In this document: positions 39,935-50,066 of the stretch, piece by piece
How positions within the stretch are numbered: position 1 is the stretch's first letter
Layout: every line of letters begins with the position of its first letter
Origin: Collinsella sp.
GTDB taxonomy: Bacteria; Actinomycetota; Coriobacteriia; Coriobacteriales; Coriobacteriaceae
DNA length: 64,000 nucleotides
Direction: 5' to 3'
Assembly (NCBI GenBank): GCA_018382125.1
Contig: JAGZQO010000008.1
Location: forward strand, 10,489-74,488
Program-made: the position numbers and the translations under genes
The notes under the pieces: model-generated
What the model was told of the DNA's origin: nothing
Seen by the model: only the letters and a program-made list of their open reading frames with translations
The model's database searches: none

Positions 39935-40900
39935 ATGGAGCGTGGGATCTTGACACAAGAATATCGGCATGAACCTGTCATGCTCGGCGAAGTGCTTGAG
40001 TCGCTGCGGCTAAAGAGCGGCTCCGTTGTCTGCGATTGCACCCTTGGCGGTGCCGGCCATTCGGTAAAGATGGCCGCGCAGGTGGGGGAGACGGGCCTTT
40101 TGCTCGGCGTCGATCAGGACGACATGGCCCTCGAGGCCGCTGGCGCCCGTCTGGACCGCGAGGTTCCCGGAGTTCCGCACCAGCTGCTGAAGGGCAACTT
40201 CGGCGACTTGGACGAGCTGCTTTGCTCGGCCGAGGTGCCCGGGGTCGATGGCTTCCTGTTCGATTTGGGCGTTTCGTCACCGCAACTCGATATCCCTGGC
40301 AGGGGCTTTTCGTATAACGAGGACGCCCCATTGGACATGCGGATGGATCCGGGTAATAACACCTTAAACGCAGCTGAGGTCATCAACACCTATAACGAAC
40401 ACGACCTCGCCCGGATTCTACGCGTCTACGGCGAAGAGAAGTTTGCCTCGCAGATCGCGCGCGAGATCGTGCGCCGCCGCGAGCAAGAACCGATCGAAAC
40501 CACCGGCCAATTTGTCGAGATCATCAAGGCGGGTATCCCGGCTGCCGCTCGTCGGCATGGCGGACACCCGGCCAAGAAAAGTTTCCAGGCCATTCGCATC
40601 GAGGTCAATCACGAGCTCGATGTGCTCGAACGAGGGCTTGATGCCGCCACCAGGTGGCTCAACCCGGGCGGACGTATCTGCGTCATCTCGTATCACTCGC
40701 TCGAGGACCGTATCGTAAAGAACCACTTTAAGGAGATGAGCCAGGGGTGCACGTGTCCGCCGGAGATTCCGGTGTGCGTGTGCGGCAACGTGCCGATACT
40801 CAAGGTCATCACCCGCAAACCCTTGGTTGCCCAGCCTGATGAGGTTGAGCGCAACCCTCGGGCGAGATCAGCCAAAATCCGCGTGGCGCAGCGTCTGTAG
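39935..40900 (+). CDS. rsmH: 16S rRNA (cytosine-1402-N4)-methyltransferase
   Basis: A 321-residue RsmH (MraW), which methylates N4 of C1402 in 16S rRNA. The SAM site CDCTLGGAGHSVKMA (about 33-47), FLFDLGVSSPQLD, NPGGRICVISYHSLEDRIVKNHF and the RSAKIRVAQRL end are all typical. The ATG at 39935 has only a weak site. A TTG at 39950 (LTQEYRHEPVML) is possible. Second gene of the dcw cluster. Confidence 0.95.
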   Translation: MERGILTQEYRHEPVMLGEVLESLRLKSGSVVCDCTLGGAGHSVKMAAQVGETGLLLGVDQDDMALEAAGARLDREVPGVPHQLLKGNFGDLDELLCSAEVPGVDGFLFDLGVSSPQLDIPGRGFSYNEDAPLDMRMDPGNNTLNAAEVINTYNEHDLARILRVYGEEKFASQIAREIVRRREQEPIETTGQFVEIIKAGIPAAARRHGGHPAKKSFQAIRIEVNHELDVLERGLDAATRWLNPGGRICVISYHSLEDRIVKNHFKEMSQGCTCPPEIPVCVCGNVPILKVITRKPLVAQPDEVERNPRARSAKIRVAQRL

Positions 40901-40990
40901 GCGCGACCGCGCGATATTGGACCTCCCGCTCGCACCATAAACGAAGCTTAAACACACTACCAACGTACTCGGGATGGGAGGCGGCATATC

Positions 40991-41461
40991 ATGGGCTACA
41001 ACACTTCAAGCGCAGCACTTGCCTATGATATGAACGCCATGCCCGCCTATCGTGAGACGCCGCAGGCCCCCGTTGCTCCCCGTGAGCAGCGCACGCCGCG
41101 CTTTGATGTCTACACGGGCGCGGGCCGTCAGGCAAACCAGGCGGTAAGCCCGGTTTTCATGAGCGTTCTTAAAACGTTTTGCATCATTGCGGCTATCTTC
41201 ATGACGATCGGCGTCGCCCGCGTGGCACTCGCCGGCGTTACGGCCCAGGTGCTCAACAGCAACGCCGAGCTTACCAACACGCTCGAAAAGGCGACCGATG
41301 AGAGCTCCGACCTGGAGGTCATGCATTCGGTCTATGGCGCCGACACGCGCATTCGCGACCTTGCGGGCGCTTATGGCATGGTGGAGCCCAGCGAGAGCGT
41401 TACACTTGACTTTTCGCAGGATGCAGCCGCGGGCGCCAACGCGACCGCGACCGCTCAGTAG
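40991..41461 (+). CDS. ftsL: FtsL-like cell division protein
   Basis: A 156-residue bitopic protein in the normal ftsL place between rsmH and ftsI. It has a cytoplasmic, proline-rich N-terminus of about 55 residues, one membrane span (about 56-82) and a short coiled-coil extracellular segment (VTAQVLNSNAELTNTLEKATDE), then IRDLAGAYGMVEPSE, matching the usual FtsL pattern of leucine-rich coil plus A..LGM..P. FtsL links FtsQ/B with FtsW/I. Sequence is poorly conserved in this family, so the call rests on topology and position. GGGAGGCGGC precedes the ATG. Confidence 0.8.
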   Translation: MGYNTSSAALAYDMNAMPAYRETPQAPVAPREQRTPRFDVYTGAGRQANQAVSPVFMSVLKTFCIIAAIFMTIGVARVALAGVTAQVLNSNAELTNTLEKATDESSDLEVMHSVYGADTRIRDLAGAYGMVEPSESVTLDFSQDAAAGANATATAQ

Positions 41462-41478
41462 CAAGACGGTAGCTGAGT

Positions 41479-43344
41479 ATGACAAATGACTATCGCCGCG
41501 GTTCCGATGGGGGCCGCGGTTCTGGACGTCCCTCGTCGCGGGGACGTTCTGGTTATCAAGGAACGGGTCGGCAATCTTACAACGCCGGGCAGTCCCGTGG
41601 CAACGACCCGGCGTCGCGACTTCGCGGCTCGGACGGCCCTCAAATGCATAACACCAGGTCGCGCAAGAGTTCGTCGACCGAATGGCTCACAGGCACGCCT
41701 CTGCCTCGCCGCAAAGCCATCATGGGCTTCATCGGGCTTGGTTTGGGCTTGGGCGTCTTTCGCCTTGCCGACTATCAAATTGTCGAAGCCGATAAACTGC
41801 GCGAGCGTGCCGATGCGCGCCGCCTGCTTGCACAGACCCTCTATGCCAAACGCGGCACCATCTACGACCGCAACGGTAACGTGCTGGCGTCGTCGGTCGA
41901 ATGTCGCAACATCGCCGTGAACCCGCAGCTTGTCGAGGATGTTGACAAGACGGTGTCGGCGCTGGTCAAGGCAACTGGAATCGATAAAAAGACCTGCCGC
42001 AAGCTCGTCGAGTCCGATGGCACCTGGGTGTATATCAAGCGCCAGGTGGACGAAGACGATGCTGCGGCGCTGGAGAAGAAGAACCTGCCCGGCGTGCTTT
42101 TTGAGCAGGCCATGAAGCGCGTATATCCATACGGCAATCTGGCATCGCAGGTGCTGGGTGTAGTGAATGTAGACAACGACGGCTTGACGGGTCTCGAAAA
42201 GCAATACAACAAGCTTCTGACCGGCACGAATGGTACCCTCGTGCGCGAGCGCGCGAGGGACGGCAGCTATATCGCGGGCGGTGCCTATAAAAAGGTGGCT
42301 GCGGTCGACGGCGTTGACATCGTGACGACGCTCGACGTCAATATGCAGCGAGCGGCTGAGGATGCCCTGGCGGAGGCTGTCGAGAAGACAAAGGCCAAGA
42401 ACGGCTCGGCTTTGGTCACCGACCCCACGACTGGTGAAATTCTCGCCGCCTGCTCGTACCCGACCTACGACCAGACCGATCTGGAAAACGCCAAGACCGA
42501 GGATATGAACTTGCGCCTGGTCACCGACGCCTACGAGCCCGGCTCGGTCTTTAAGACGCTCGTGGCGGGCGCCGGCTTCGACTTGGGCGTCGTGCGATCG
42601 AGTACGTCGTTTGAGGTGCCGGCGAGCATCAAGGTGGGTGACGATACCGTCACCGATGCCGACAAGCGCGACTATGCCATGACCATGGATGTGCGCGAGA
42701 TGATGCGCCGTTCGTCCAACGTGGGCTTTGTCCTGGTGGGGCGCAAGATCGGTGCGGATGACTTTGCCGCCTATGTGGACAAGTGGGGCATAGGTCACAG
42801 CTCCGGTGTCGATTTTCCGGGCGAGAGCCTGGGCATCGTCAAGGAGCGTGACCAGTATGACGGCGCCACGCTGGGTTCGATGAGCTTTGGACAGGCGCTG
42901 TCCGTCTCGCCGATTGAGATCGCACGTGCCGTGGGCGGCATCGCCAACGGCGGCGTGATGATGACCCCTCACTTCTATAAGTCCAGCAAAGGCGACGAGA
43001 AGGACTGGGGCGAAGGCGAGCGCGCGATTTCGGAGGACGCCGCATCCCAGGTGACATCGTGCATGCAGACGGTCGTGTCCGAGGGAACGGGCGTTGGCGG
43101 CGCGGTTGACGGCTATGACGTGGCGGGTAAGACCGGTACGGCCGAACGAGCCGACGAGAACGGCGGCTACCTCAAGGAGAACTACATGTCGTCCTTTATG
43201 GGCTTTGCACCGGCACAATCGCCCAAGGTGCTGTGCTATATCACGCTCGACGGAACGCCGAGCGGCTCAGATGCCGCTGCGGTGCCGTTCCAGTCCATTA
43301 TGGCCAACGCGCTCGACGTGCTGGGTATCCCGCACACGAAGTAG
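41479..43344 (+). CDS. ftsI: Septal penicillin-binding protein FtsI (class B PBP)
   Basis: A 621-residue class B transpeptidase cross-linking septal peptidoglycan. A disordered, Arg/Gly/Ser-rich cytoplasmic tail of about 70 residues precedes a membrane span (about 80-97) and the dimerisation domain. The transpeptidase motifs are SVFK (356-359), SSN (412-414) and KTG (551-553). No PASTA domains follow. The long basic tail is a feature also seen in ftsW and ftsQ here. Start 17 bases after ftsL. Confidence 0.94.
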   Translation: MTNDYRRGSDGGRGSGRPSSRGRSGYQGTGRQSYNAGQSRGNDPASRLRGSDGPQMHNTRSRKSSSTEWLTGTPLPRRKAIMGFIGLGLGLGVFRLADYQIVEADKLRERADARRLLAQTLYAKRGTIYDRNGNVLASSVECRNIAVNPQLVEDVDKTVSALVKATGIDKKTCRKLVESDGTWVYIKRQVDEDDAAALEKKNLPGVLFEQAMKRVYPYGNLASQVLGVVNVDNDGLTGLEKQYNKLLTGTNGTLVRERARDGSYIAGGAYKKVAAVDGVDIVTTLDVNMQRAAEDALAEAVEKTKAKNGSALVTDPTTGEILAACSYPTYDQTDLENAKTEDMNLRLVTDAYEPGSVFKTLVAGAGFDLGVVRSSTSFEVPASIKVGDDTVTDADKRDYAMTMDVREMMRRSSNVGFVLVGRKIGADDFAAYVDKWGIGHSSGVDFPGESLGIVKERDQYDGATLGSMSFGQALSVSPIEIARAVGGIANGGVMMTPHFYKSSKGDEKDWGEGERAISEDAASQVTSCMQTVVSEGTGVGGAVDGYDVAGKTGTAERADENGGYLKENYMSSFMGFAPAQSPKVLCYITLDGTPSGSDAAAVPFQSIMANALDVLGIPHTK

Positions 43345-43471
43345 GGGGTTACAATCTTTGGGGCGTGGTTTGTTGTCCCATATGAGGGGTGTTCACATGC
43401 CCTGCACCACGCATGCGCGGCGCTGGGATACAATACGCCGATAGCATTATTAGGTTTACAGGGGAGCTGCA

Positions 43472-44896
43472 ATGATAGAGATCGCCGTCAACAACCTCGC
43501 GGCCGCAACAGGGGCCCGAACCGTGACGGGAGAAGCCGATCAGGTATGCCGCGGGTGCGTTATCGACTCGCGCCAGGTCGAGGAAGGGACGATTTTCGTC
43601 GCCTTTCCCGGTGAAAACGTCGACGGCAATGATTTTGCTTCCCGTGCCGTCCAGTCGGGTGCCGGCGCCGTCGTGATGACGCGTGAGCCCGAGGCCGAGC
43701 TGGTCTCGCTGGCGCAGGACAAGGGCTGTGCCATCTTGCTGACCGATGATCCCGAGGAGTTTCTGCTGCGTTTGGCGCACACGTACCGTCTGGAGCTTGG
43801 CTGCCTGGTCGTTGGTATTACCGGTTCCATCGGCAAGACGACGACCAAGGACGTGCTCGCCGCTGTGCTCGCCAAGCGCTATCGTGTCTGGGCCACCAAG
43901 GGCAATTTCAATAACCTGATCGGCATGCCACTCACGGTGCTTTCCGCTCCGGCCGATACCGAGGTCCTGGTGCTCGAGATGGGCATGAACCATTTCCACG
44001 AGATCGAGCGCCTGTCCCAGTCCGCCAATCCCAACCTTGCCATCGTGAGCAAGATTGGTACCTCTCATATCGGCATTTTGGGTAGCCGCGAGAACATCGC
44101 CCGCGCTAAGGCCGAGATTGTCCAGGGTATGTGCGCCGCTGGCGACTTCTTGCCGCTGCTGGTTTTGGGCGGCGAGGACGACTTTACGCCGTTCATTCGC
44201 GATACGTTCGCCCAGCCTGCTGGTATCGACGTGATGCTGGCCGGCGTCTCGGACGATGATGAGGTCCGTGCCCGCGACGTTCGAGTTGATGACGAGGGCC
44301 GTCCGGTCTTTACGCTCGATTTTGGTCAGGGCGAGACAATCGATACCATGCTTGCCATCCCCGGCGTGCAGTCCGTCCCAAATGCCGTTAAGGCCGCCGC
44401 GGTTGCCTATCGCCTGGGCGTGACGCCCGAGCAGATCGATGCTGCCTTTAGGGGCCTTACGATCACCGGTCACCGCCAAGAGATCAAGCGCGCCAAGAGC
44501 GGTGCCCGCGTCATCGACGATTCCTATAACGCCAGTGCCGAATCCATGGCTGCTGGCCTCGATCTGCTGTGCTCGCTTTCGTGCACGGGGTCTCGCATGG
44601 CGATCCTGGGCGAGATGGGCGAGATGGGCGATGAGGCTCCTCGCATGCATGAGCTCGTGGGCGCCTATGCCGCCGCCAAGAAGCTCGACATGCTGGCGTG
44701 CGTGGGTGGTGAGCTGGCCCAGCTTATGGCCGATGCCGCGCGCATGATGGGCATGGACGAGGACCGCATCCAGGTGTTCTCCGATTATCAGCAGGTGCTC
44801 GACCGCATGGGCGGCGCGCTTGAAAAACATGATGTTGTACTGGTCAAGGGTTCCCGTTTTGTTGAGCTCGACCGCTTTGTGGAAGGTGTGTGCTAG
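43472..44896 (+). CDS. murF: UDP-MurNAc-tripeptide-D-Ala-D-Ala ligase
   Basis: A 474-residue Mur ligase. The ATP loop GITGSIGKTTTKD is near 113-125, and WATKGNFNNLIGMPLTVL is the MurF-specific block. It adds D-Ala-D-Ala to the UDP-MurNAc tripeptide. murE, usually immediately upstream, is absent, so murF follows ftsI directly after a 127-base gap. GGGGAGC precedes the ATG. Confidence 0.95.
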   Translation: MIEIAVNNLAAATGARTVTGEADQVCRGCVIDSRQVEEGTIFVAFPGENVDGNDFASRAVQSGAGAVVMTREPEAELVSLAQDKGCAILLTDDPEEFLLRLAHTYRLELGCLVVGITGSIGKTTTKDVLAAVLAKRYRVWATKGNFNNLIGMPLTVLSAPADTEVLVLEMGMNHFHEIERLSQSANPNLAIVSKIGTSHIGILGSRENIARAKAEIVQGMCAAGDFLPLLVLGGEDDFTPFIRDTFAQPAGIDVMLAGVSDDDEVRARDVRVDDEGRPVFTLDFGQGETIDTMLAIPGVQSVPNAVKAAAVAYRLGVTPEQIDAAFRGLTITGHRQEIKRAKSGARVIDDSYNASAESMAAGLDLLCSLSCTGSRMAILGEMGEMGDEAPRMHELVGAYAAAKKLDMLACVGGELAQLMADAARMMGMDEDRIQVFSDYQQVLDRMGGALEKHDVVLVKGSRFVELDRFVEGVC

Positions 44897-44899
44897 CCC

Positions 44900-45919
44900 A
44901 TGTTCGGCAATCCCTCGTATCCAACGTATCAGGCTTTTTTGGGGCTTGGCATCGCCGCTGCCATTGCGCTGCTGCTCATGCCGTGGTGGATCAAGCTGCT
45001 CAAGGTCGAGGGTATCGGCCAGCAGGTTCGTGCCGACGGCCCCAAGCGTCATTTGGTTAAGCAGGGAACGCCCACCATGGGTGGCGTTGTCATCCTCGTC
45101 GCGATCTCGCTGACCTGCCTGCTGATGGGCAAGCTCACCACCGAGCTCGTGCTCGTGCTGCTCGCCACGTTGGCGACCGGCGTGCTGGGCCTGATCGACG
45201 ACCTGACCTCCGTTACGCACGGGCGCTCGCTCGGTCTGACGCCTCATGCCAAGATGATCGGCCTAACCATTATCTGTGTCACCTTTACGGTACTTGCCGT
45301 CAACTGGTGCGGCGTCGCCCCCGAGATTCGTTTTCCCGGCGGCCTGACGATTGACCTCGGTGTTCTTTCGACCACCATCTGCGGCCTTTCGTTCCCGTGG
45401 CTCTACATTGTCTTTTGCTGGCTGATGATCGCCGGTCTTTCTAATGCCGTGAACCTGACCGATGGCCTTGACGGTCTTGCTGGCGGCGCCTCCATGATCG
45501 CCATGCTCGCCATGGCTGCCATGGCGTTTTTGCACGGAGACGTGAACCTGTCCATCTTCTGCACCGCGTGTGCCGGTGCCTGCTTGGGCTTTCTGTGGTT
45601 CAACTGCTATCCGGCGAGCATCTTTATGGGCGATACCGGCTCGCTTGCCCTGGGCGCCGCGTTTGCCTGCACGTCCATCATGACCAACACCGAGGTCGTC
45701 TCCCTCATCATCGGCGGCCTGTTTATCGTTGAGACCCTGTCGGTCATGATTCAGGTTGTCTACTTCCACTTTACGCACAAGCGCGTCTTCCTTATGGCGC
45801 CCATCCATCATCATTTCGAAAAGAAGGGCTGGGCCGAGACCAAGGTCGTCATCCGTTTTTGGATTATCGCTGCGGCCTTTGGTGCCTTTGGCCTTGCTTT
45901 GTTCTTCCAGTTGGGATAG
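44900..45919 (+). CDS. mraY: Phospho-MurNAc-pentapeptide transferase
   Basis: A 339-residue polytopic membrane enzyme (about 10 spans) that makes lipid I. Catalytic motifs: GLIDDLTSV (double Asp), NLTDGLDGLAGG, FMGDTGSLALG and HHHFEKKGWAE. It starts 3 bases after the murF stop. Confidence 0.96.
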   Translation: MFGNPSYPTYQAFLGLGIAAAIALLLMPWWIKLLKVEGIGQQVRADGPKRHLVKQGTPTMGGVVILVAISLTCLLMGKLTTELVLVLLATLATGVLGLIDDLTSVTHGRSLGLTPHAKMIGLTIICVTFTVLAVNWCGVAPEIRFPGGLTIDLGVLSTTICGLSFPWLYIVFCWLMIAGLSNAVNLTDGLDGLAGGASMIAMLAMAAMAFLHGDVNLSIFCTACAGACLGFLWFNCYPASIFMGDTGSLALGAAFACTSIMTNTEVVSLIIGGLFIVETLSVMIQVVYFHFTHKRVFLMAPIHHHFEKKGWAETKVVIRFWIIAAAFGAFGLALFFQLG

Positions 45920-45929
45920 TGGTCTTTCA

Positions 45930-47335
45930 TGCCTCTTGCTGATGTCTTTAGCCTGCTCGTTTTGGGTCAGGGCAAATCCGGTCTCGATGTCGCCCGCTGG
46001 GCGCTGGCACATCCCGAGCGCGTAAGCGCCGTTACCGTGTATGGCGGCGGCACCTCTGAGCCCAATGACGCCACGCGTGCGCTCGAGGCTGCTGGTGCGT
46101 CGTTTGTCTATGGGGCCGAACAGGTCGAGGGCGCCTATGACGTGTGCGTGACATGCCCGGGTATTTCGGAGTTCTCGTCCTTCTTTAAGGCGGGGCGTGA
46201 GCATGCCGCTCAGATTATGGGCGAGCCCGAGTTTGCCTATCGCTTGTCTCCCCAAAATTGGATTGCCATCACGGGCACCAACGGCAAGACAACTACCACG
46301 TCGCTGACTGATTATCTGCTCAAGGCCGCCGGTGAAGCCAGCGTGGCCGTCGGCAATATCGGTGAGCCGCCGGTGAACGAGATCGACGGCCGCGCACATA
46401 ATGAGTGGTTTGTGGCCGAGCTGTCGAGTTATCAGATTGCTACGACCGCCGAGCTTCATCCTCGCGTGGCGGTGCTGCTCAACATCACGCCCGACCACCT
46501 GGGCTGGCACAAGAGCCACAAGAACTATGCGCTTGCCAAGATCAAGTTGTTCGAGAATATGGTCGACGACGACCTCGTGGTTATCGACGTTGAGGATGCC
46601 GGCATTCACGAGTTCGATGAGTACATCTACACGCCGGGTCGTCGCATCTGCAAGGTTGCCTTTGACGAGCCTGAGGGCGAGGATGCCGCCTTTGTGCGCG
46701 ATGGCAAGATGATCGTGCGTCTGAAGGGTGTCGAGACCCCGCTCATCGCTACATCCGAGCTCAAGATCTCGGGCCATCACAATGTTATCAATGCCCTGTG
46801 CGCTGCCACGGCTGCCTTGGCAGTCGGTGCCGATGTCGATGGTGTCTGCCGCGGTCTTGCCTCGTTCCAGCCGCTCGAGCACCGCGTGGAGCCGTGTGGC
46901 GAGATTGACGGCGTGCGCTACGTCAACGATTCCAAGGCGACCAACACCGATGCGGTCGAGAAGGCACTGACGGCATTTCCCGATGACGACGTGATCTTGC
47001 TGCTCGGCGGCCACGATAAGGGCACGCCGCTCACGGACTTCGCGCGCGTCGTTATGGACAACGTGCGCTCGGTCGTCTGCTTTGGCGATGCGCGCGAGCG
47101 CTTCACCGCCGCTATGGACGAGGCTGATGTCGATGGCGATGTGGATATCGCCCAGGCGGATGACCTGCGCGACGCCGTGGACGTTGCCCGTTCGCTTTCG
47201 AGCCGTGGTGACGTGATCTTACTTTCTCCTGCCTGCTCTTCGTTCGATGAGTTCTCGGGCTATGAGGAGCGCGGCCGCGTGTTTAAGGACTACGTGGCTC
47301 AGCTTGCCGCTACAGCGAAATCACAAATGGAATAG
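45930..47335 (+). CDS. murD: UDP-MurNAc-L-alanine:D-glutamate ligase
   Basis: A 468-residue Mur ligase adding D-Glu. N-terminal Rossmann part LLVLGQGKSGLDVARWA, ATP loop ITGTNGKTTTTSL (about 113-125), VAELSSYQ and EHRVEPCGEIDGVRYVNDSKATN are the MurD landmarks. It begins 10 bases after mraY. Confidence 0.95.
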
Positions 47336-47343
47336 GGGTTGCG

Positions 47344-48864
47344 GTGAGAGAGGAGAGCCCCCGACAAGGTATGAGGAGGCCCGACTCGGACCGTGCTTCC
47401 TCACGTCGCACCACACCGCGTTCCAGCCGCGGCGGGCAGTCGTTTAGCGAACGCTATATTGCCGGCGTTCCCGCCCGTATCATGCGCCCCCGTTTGATAT
47501 TCATGGCCTGCTTGTTTACCTTGGTATGCTTTGGCCTGCTGATGGTGTACTCGGCGTCTTCGGTCGAGGCGCTGCACGAGAATGGCTCGGCGACGTTTTT
47601 TCTGGGTCGACAGGCCGCGTTTGCCGTGGTCGGTGTTCTGGCGCTGATTGCCATCGTGCGCGTTTTGCCGGACAGCTGGTTTGGGGAGGATGTGCTCAGG
47701 ATCTTCCTTATCGGCATGATAGGGCTACTGCTTCTGGTGTTCTTGGTGGGCAGCGGCAGCCGCGGCGCCACGCGCTGGCTCAACATCGCCGGTATTCAGT
47801 TCCAGCCTTCCGAGTTTTTAAAGCCATTTGCCATTGCGTATTCGGCCATCATGCTTGATCGCTTCTTTTCGCCCGGTGGCAACATCAACGAATTCCTTCG
47901 CAAGATGGGCATCTACCTGGGCATTTCGCTCTTTCTGATCTTTATCCAGCCCGATTTCGGTACTGTCCTGATCATCCTGTTGACCCTCATGTGCATGGCG
48001 TTGTTTGCGGGTCTCGACCCCAGATTTATCATCGGCGTGCTAATCTTCGGCATTCTCGTGATCGTGATTGCGCTTGTCGCAGAGCCGTACCGTATGGTGC
48101 GTATTCAGGTTGCCTTGAACCCTTGGGCCGACGAGTATGGTGACGGCTATCAGGCCACGCTTGCCATCATGGCCTTTGCCTCGGGCGGTCTGTTCGGCCG
48201 CGGCATTGGCAACTCAACCATGAAGTACTCGTATCTGCCCGAGGCACACAACGACTACATCTTGGCCATCATTGGCGAGGAAGTCGGTTTTGTCGGAACC
48301 GTGCTGTTCTTCTTGGTGTTTGCGATGCTGATCTACTCGGCGTTTCGCATTGCCGAGCAGGCGACCGATCGTCGGGGCGCGCTCATGGCGTCTGGCTCCG
48401 CGGTCATTCTCGCGGTGCAGTTTTTGATTAACGCGCTGGGCATCCTCAACGTGTTTCCCATGACGGGCAAACCGTTGCCGTTTATTAGCTACGGCGGTTC
48501 GTCGATTATTGTGTCGCTCATGCTTGCCGGGTTGATCCTGCGCGTTTCGTACGAGAGCGCCCGCCGCGATGAGCATGACCGCCGCCGTGAGAGCTTTGCC
48601 GTTATGGATGAGAGTACCGCCGGCTTGCCCCACGTGCGCGGCGAGCGATCTTCGCGTAACGGTTTTACCGTCCTGGATGGCTCTGCGACCGAGCCGGCAG
48701 CCCGCCCGCGTCAGCGAACGGTGCCGCAAGGTCGTCCTCAGCGCCCCACTCCTCGCAATGCGGGCGGCGGATATAATCGAATCGATTTGAACTCGGACCC
48801 GTCGGCGCGTCTGCGTGCCGACGACCAGGGACCGCGTGTACGAAGGGACTACCATGACCGATAA
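47344..48864 (+). CDS. ftsW: Septal glycosyltransferase FtsW (SEDS)
   Basis: A 506-residue SEDS-family polymerase partner of FtsI. About ten membrane spans lie between residues 48 and 395. Family blocks are GSRGATRWLNIAGIQFQPSEFLKP (with the catalytic Asp expected in a later loop), EAHNDYILAIIGEEVGF and GKPLPFISYGGSS. A basic N-terminal tail and a 110-residue Arg/Gly-rich C-terminal tail are longer than in E. coli. GTG start with GGGGTT upstream. It ends overlapping murG. Confidence 0.94.
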   Translation: MREESPRQGMRRPDSDRASSRRTTPRSSRGGQSFSERYIAGVPARIMRPRLIFMACLFTLVCFGLLMVYSASSVEALHENGSATFFLGRQAAFAVVGVLALIAIVRVLPDSWFGEDVLRIFLIGMIGLLLLVFLVGSGSRGATRWLNIAGIQFQPSEFLKPFAIAYSAIMLDRFFSPGGNINEFLRKMGIYLGISLFLIFIQPDFGTVLIILLTLMCMALFAGLDPRFIIGVLIFGILVIVIALVAEPYRMVRIQVALNPWADEYGDGYQATLAIMAFASGGLFGRGIGNSTMKYSYLPEAHNDYILAIIGEEVGFVGTVLFFLVFAMLIYSAFRIAEQATDRRGALMASGSAVILAVQFLINALGILNVFPMTGKPLPFISYGGSSIIVSLMLAGLILRVSYESARRDEHDRRRESFAVMDESTAGLPHVRGERSSRNGFTVLDGSATEPAARPRQRTVPQGRPQRPTPRNAGGGYNRIDLNSDPSARLRADDQGPRVRRDYHDR

Positions 48865-49969
48865 AATGACCGTTGCTATTGCAGCCGGCGGCACGGCAGG
48901 ACACATCAACCCCGCGCTCGCCTTGGCCGAAGAGCTGCGTGACCGTGGCCACCACGTTGTGTTCGTGGGCCAGTCGCGCAAGCTCGAGGGTCGTCTGGTC
49001 CCCGAGGCTGGGTTTGATTTTGTGCCCATTACGGTCACGGGCTTCGACCGCTCCCGTCCTTGGACGGCGCTGACCTCGCTGTGGCGTGTCAACAAGGCCA
49101 AGCGTGCGCTCGCCAGTCATTTCTCAAAGGTCGGCAAGCCCGATGCCGCCATCGGTTTTGGTGCCTATGTCGAGGTTCCACTGCTGGGGTGGTGCAAGGG
49201 CGCAGGCGTCCCGTATCTGCTGCATGAGCAGAACTCTGTTCCGGGCCTGGCCAACAAGATGATGAACTCCCACGCCGCCCGCGTGTGCATCTCGGTGCCG
49301 GCAGCGCGGTCGGTCTTTGAGCGCGAAGGTGACCCTGGCCACGTGCTCATGACCGGCAACCCCGTACGTCGCTCGGTAATCGAGGGCGATCGCGCTCGCG
49401 GCCGCAAGGCACTTGGCGTTCCCGAGGACGCTACGCTGCTGCTCGTCTTTGGCGGTTCACTTGGCGCCCAGCACCTCAACGAGCGCGTGGTCTCGCTCAA
49501 AAACGAGCTGCTTTCGCGCAAGAACCTCTATGTGTTGCATTCGACGGGTGCCGACGGCTTTGAGGAGACCGAGCGCGCTTTGGCGCTGACGCCCGAGGAG
49601 GCGAAGCGTTACCGTGTCCAGCCTTACATCGACAACATGGGCGATATGCTGGCTGCTGCCGATTTGGTGCTCTCGCGTTCGGGCGCATCGAGCGTGGCCG
49701 AGATCGCTGCGCTCGCCGTGCCCTCGGTGCTCGTGCCGTACCCGCATGCGACGGCCGACCATCAAACCACCAATGCCCGTTATCTGGTCGACGCCGGGGC
49801 CGGTGTGCTCTGCGCCGATGCCGATATCGACGGTTCTGCCTTTGCCGATGAGCTGCTGCACCTGGTCGATGACGCGGCGGCGCGCGACGCCATGCGTCAG
49901 GCGGCGCGTGGTCTGGCTCAGGATAGGGCCGCCGCTCTTCTGGCGGATGCGGTAGAGGGTTTGCGTTAG
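48854..49969 (+). CDS. murG: Lipid II synthase MurG
   Basis: A 371-residue GT-B glycosyltransferase adding GlcNAc to lipid I. Starts with AIAAGGTAGHINPALALAEEL, and has LHEQNSVPGLANK, VFGGSLGAQHLNE and SRSGASSVAEIAALAVPSVLVPYPHATADHQ. ATG at 48854 has GAAGGGAC upstream and overlaps the ftsW stop by 11 bases. Confidence 0.96.
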   Translation: MTDKMTVAIAAGGTAGHINPALALAEELRDRGHHVVFVGQSRKLEGRLVPEAGFDFVPITVTGFDRSRPWTALTSLWRVNKAKRALASHFSKVGKPDAAIGFGAYVEVPLLGWCKGAGVPYLLHEQNSVPGLANKMMNSHAARVCISVPAARSVFEREGDPGHVLMTGNPVRRSVIEGDRARGRKALGVPEDATLLLVFGGSLGAQHLNERVVSLKNELLSRKNLYVLHSTGADGFEETERALALTPEEAKRYRVQPYIDNMGDMLAAADLVLSRSGASSVAEIAALAVPSVLVPYPHATADHQTTNARYLVDAGAGVLCADADIDGSAFADELLHLVDDAAARDAMRQAARGLAQDRAAALLADAVEGLR

Positions 49970-50066
49970 TTAGACGGGATATCGTCGGTCGCCCTCGCGC
50001 TGATGCGGTTGGTGCGGTACAGTTAACGGGTTACAGGCAGTGTTTACGCAAGGAGTACACGAGCAC

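Noticed and set aside
41455..47014. Very long minus-strand frames across ftsI, murF, mraY and murD
   Set aside because: All lie opposite genes with intact catalytic motifs. No ribosome sites or recognisable domains.
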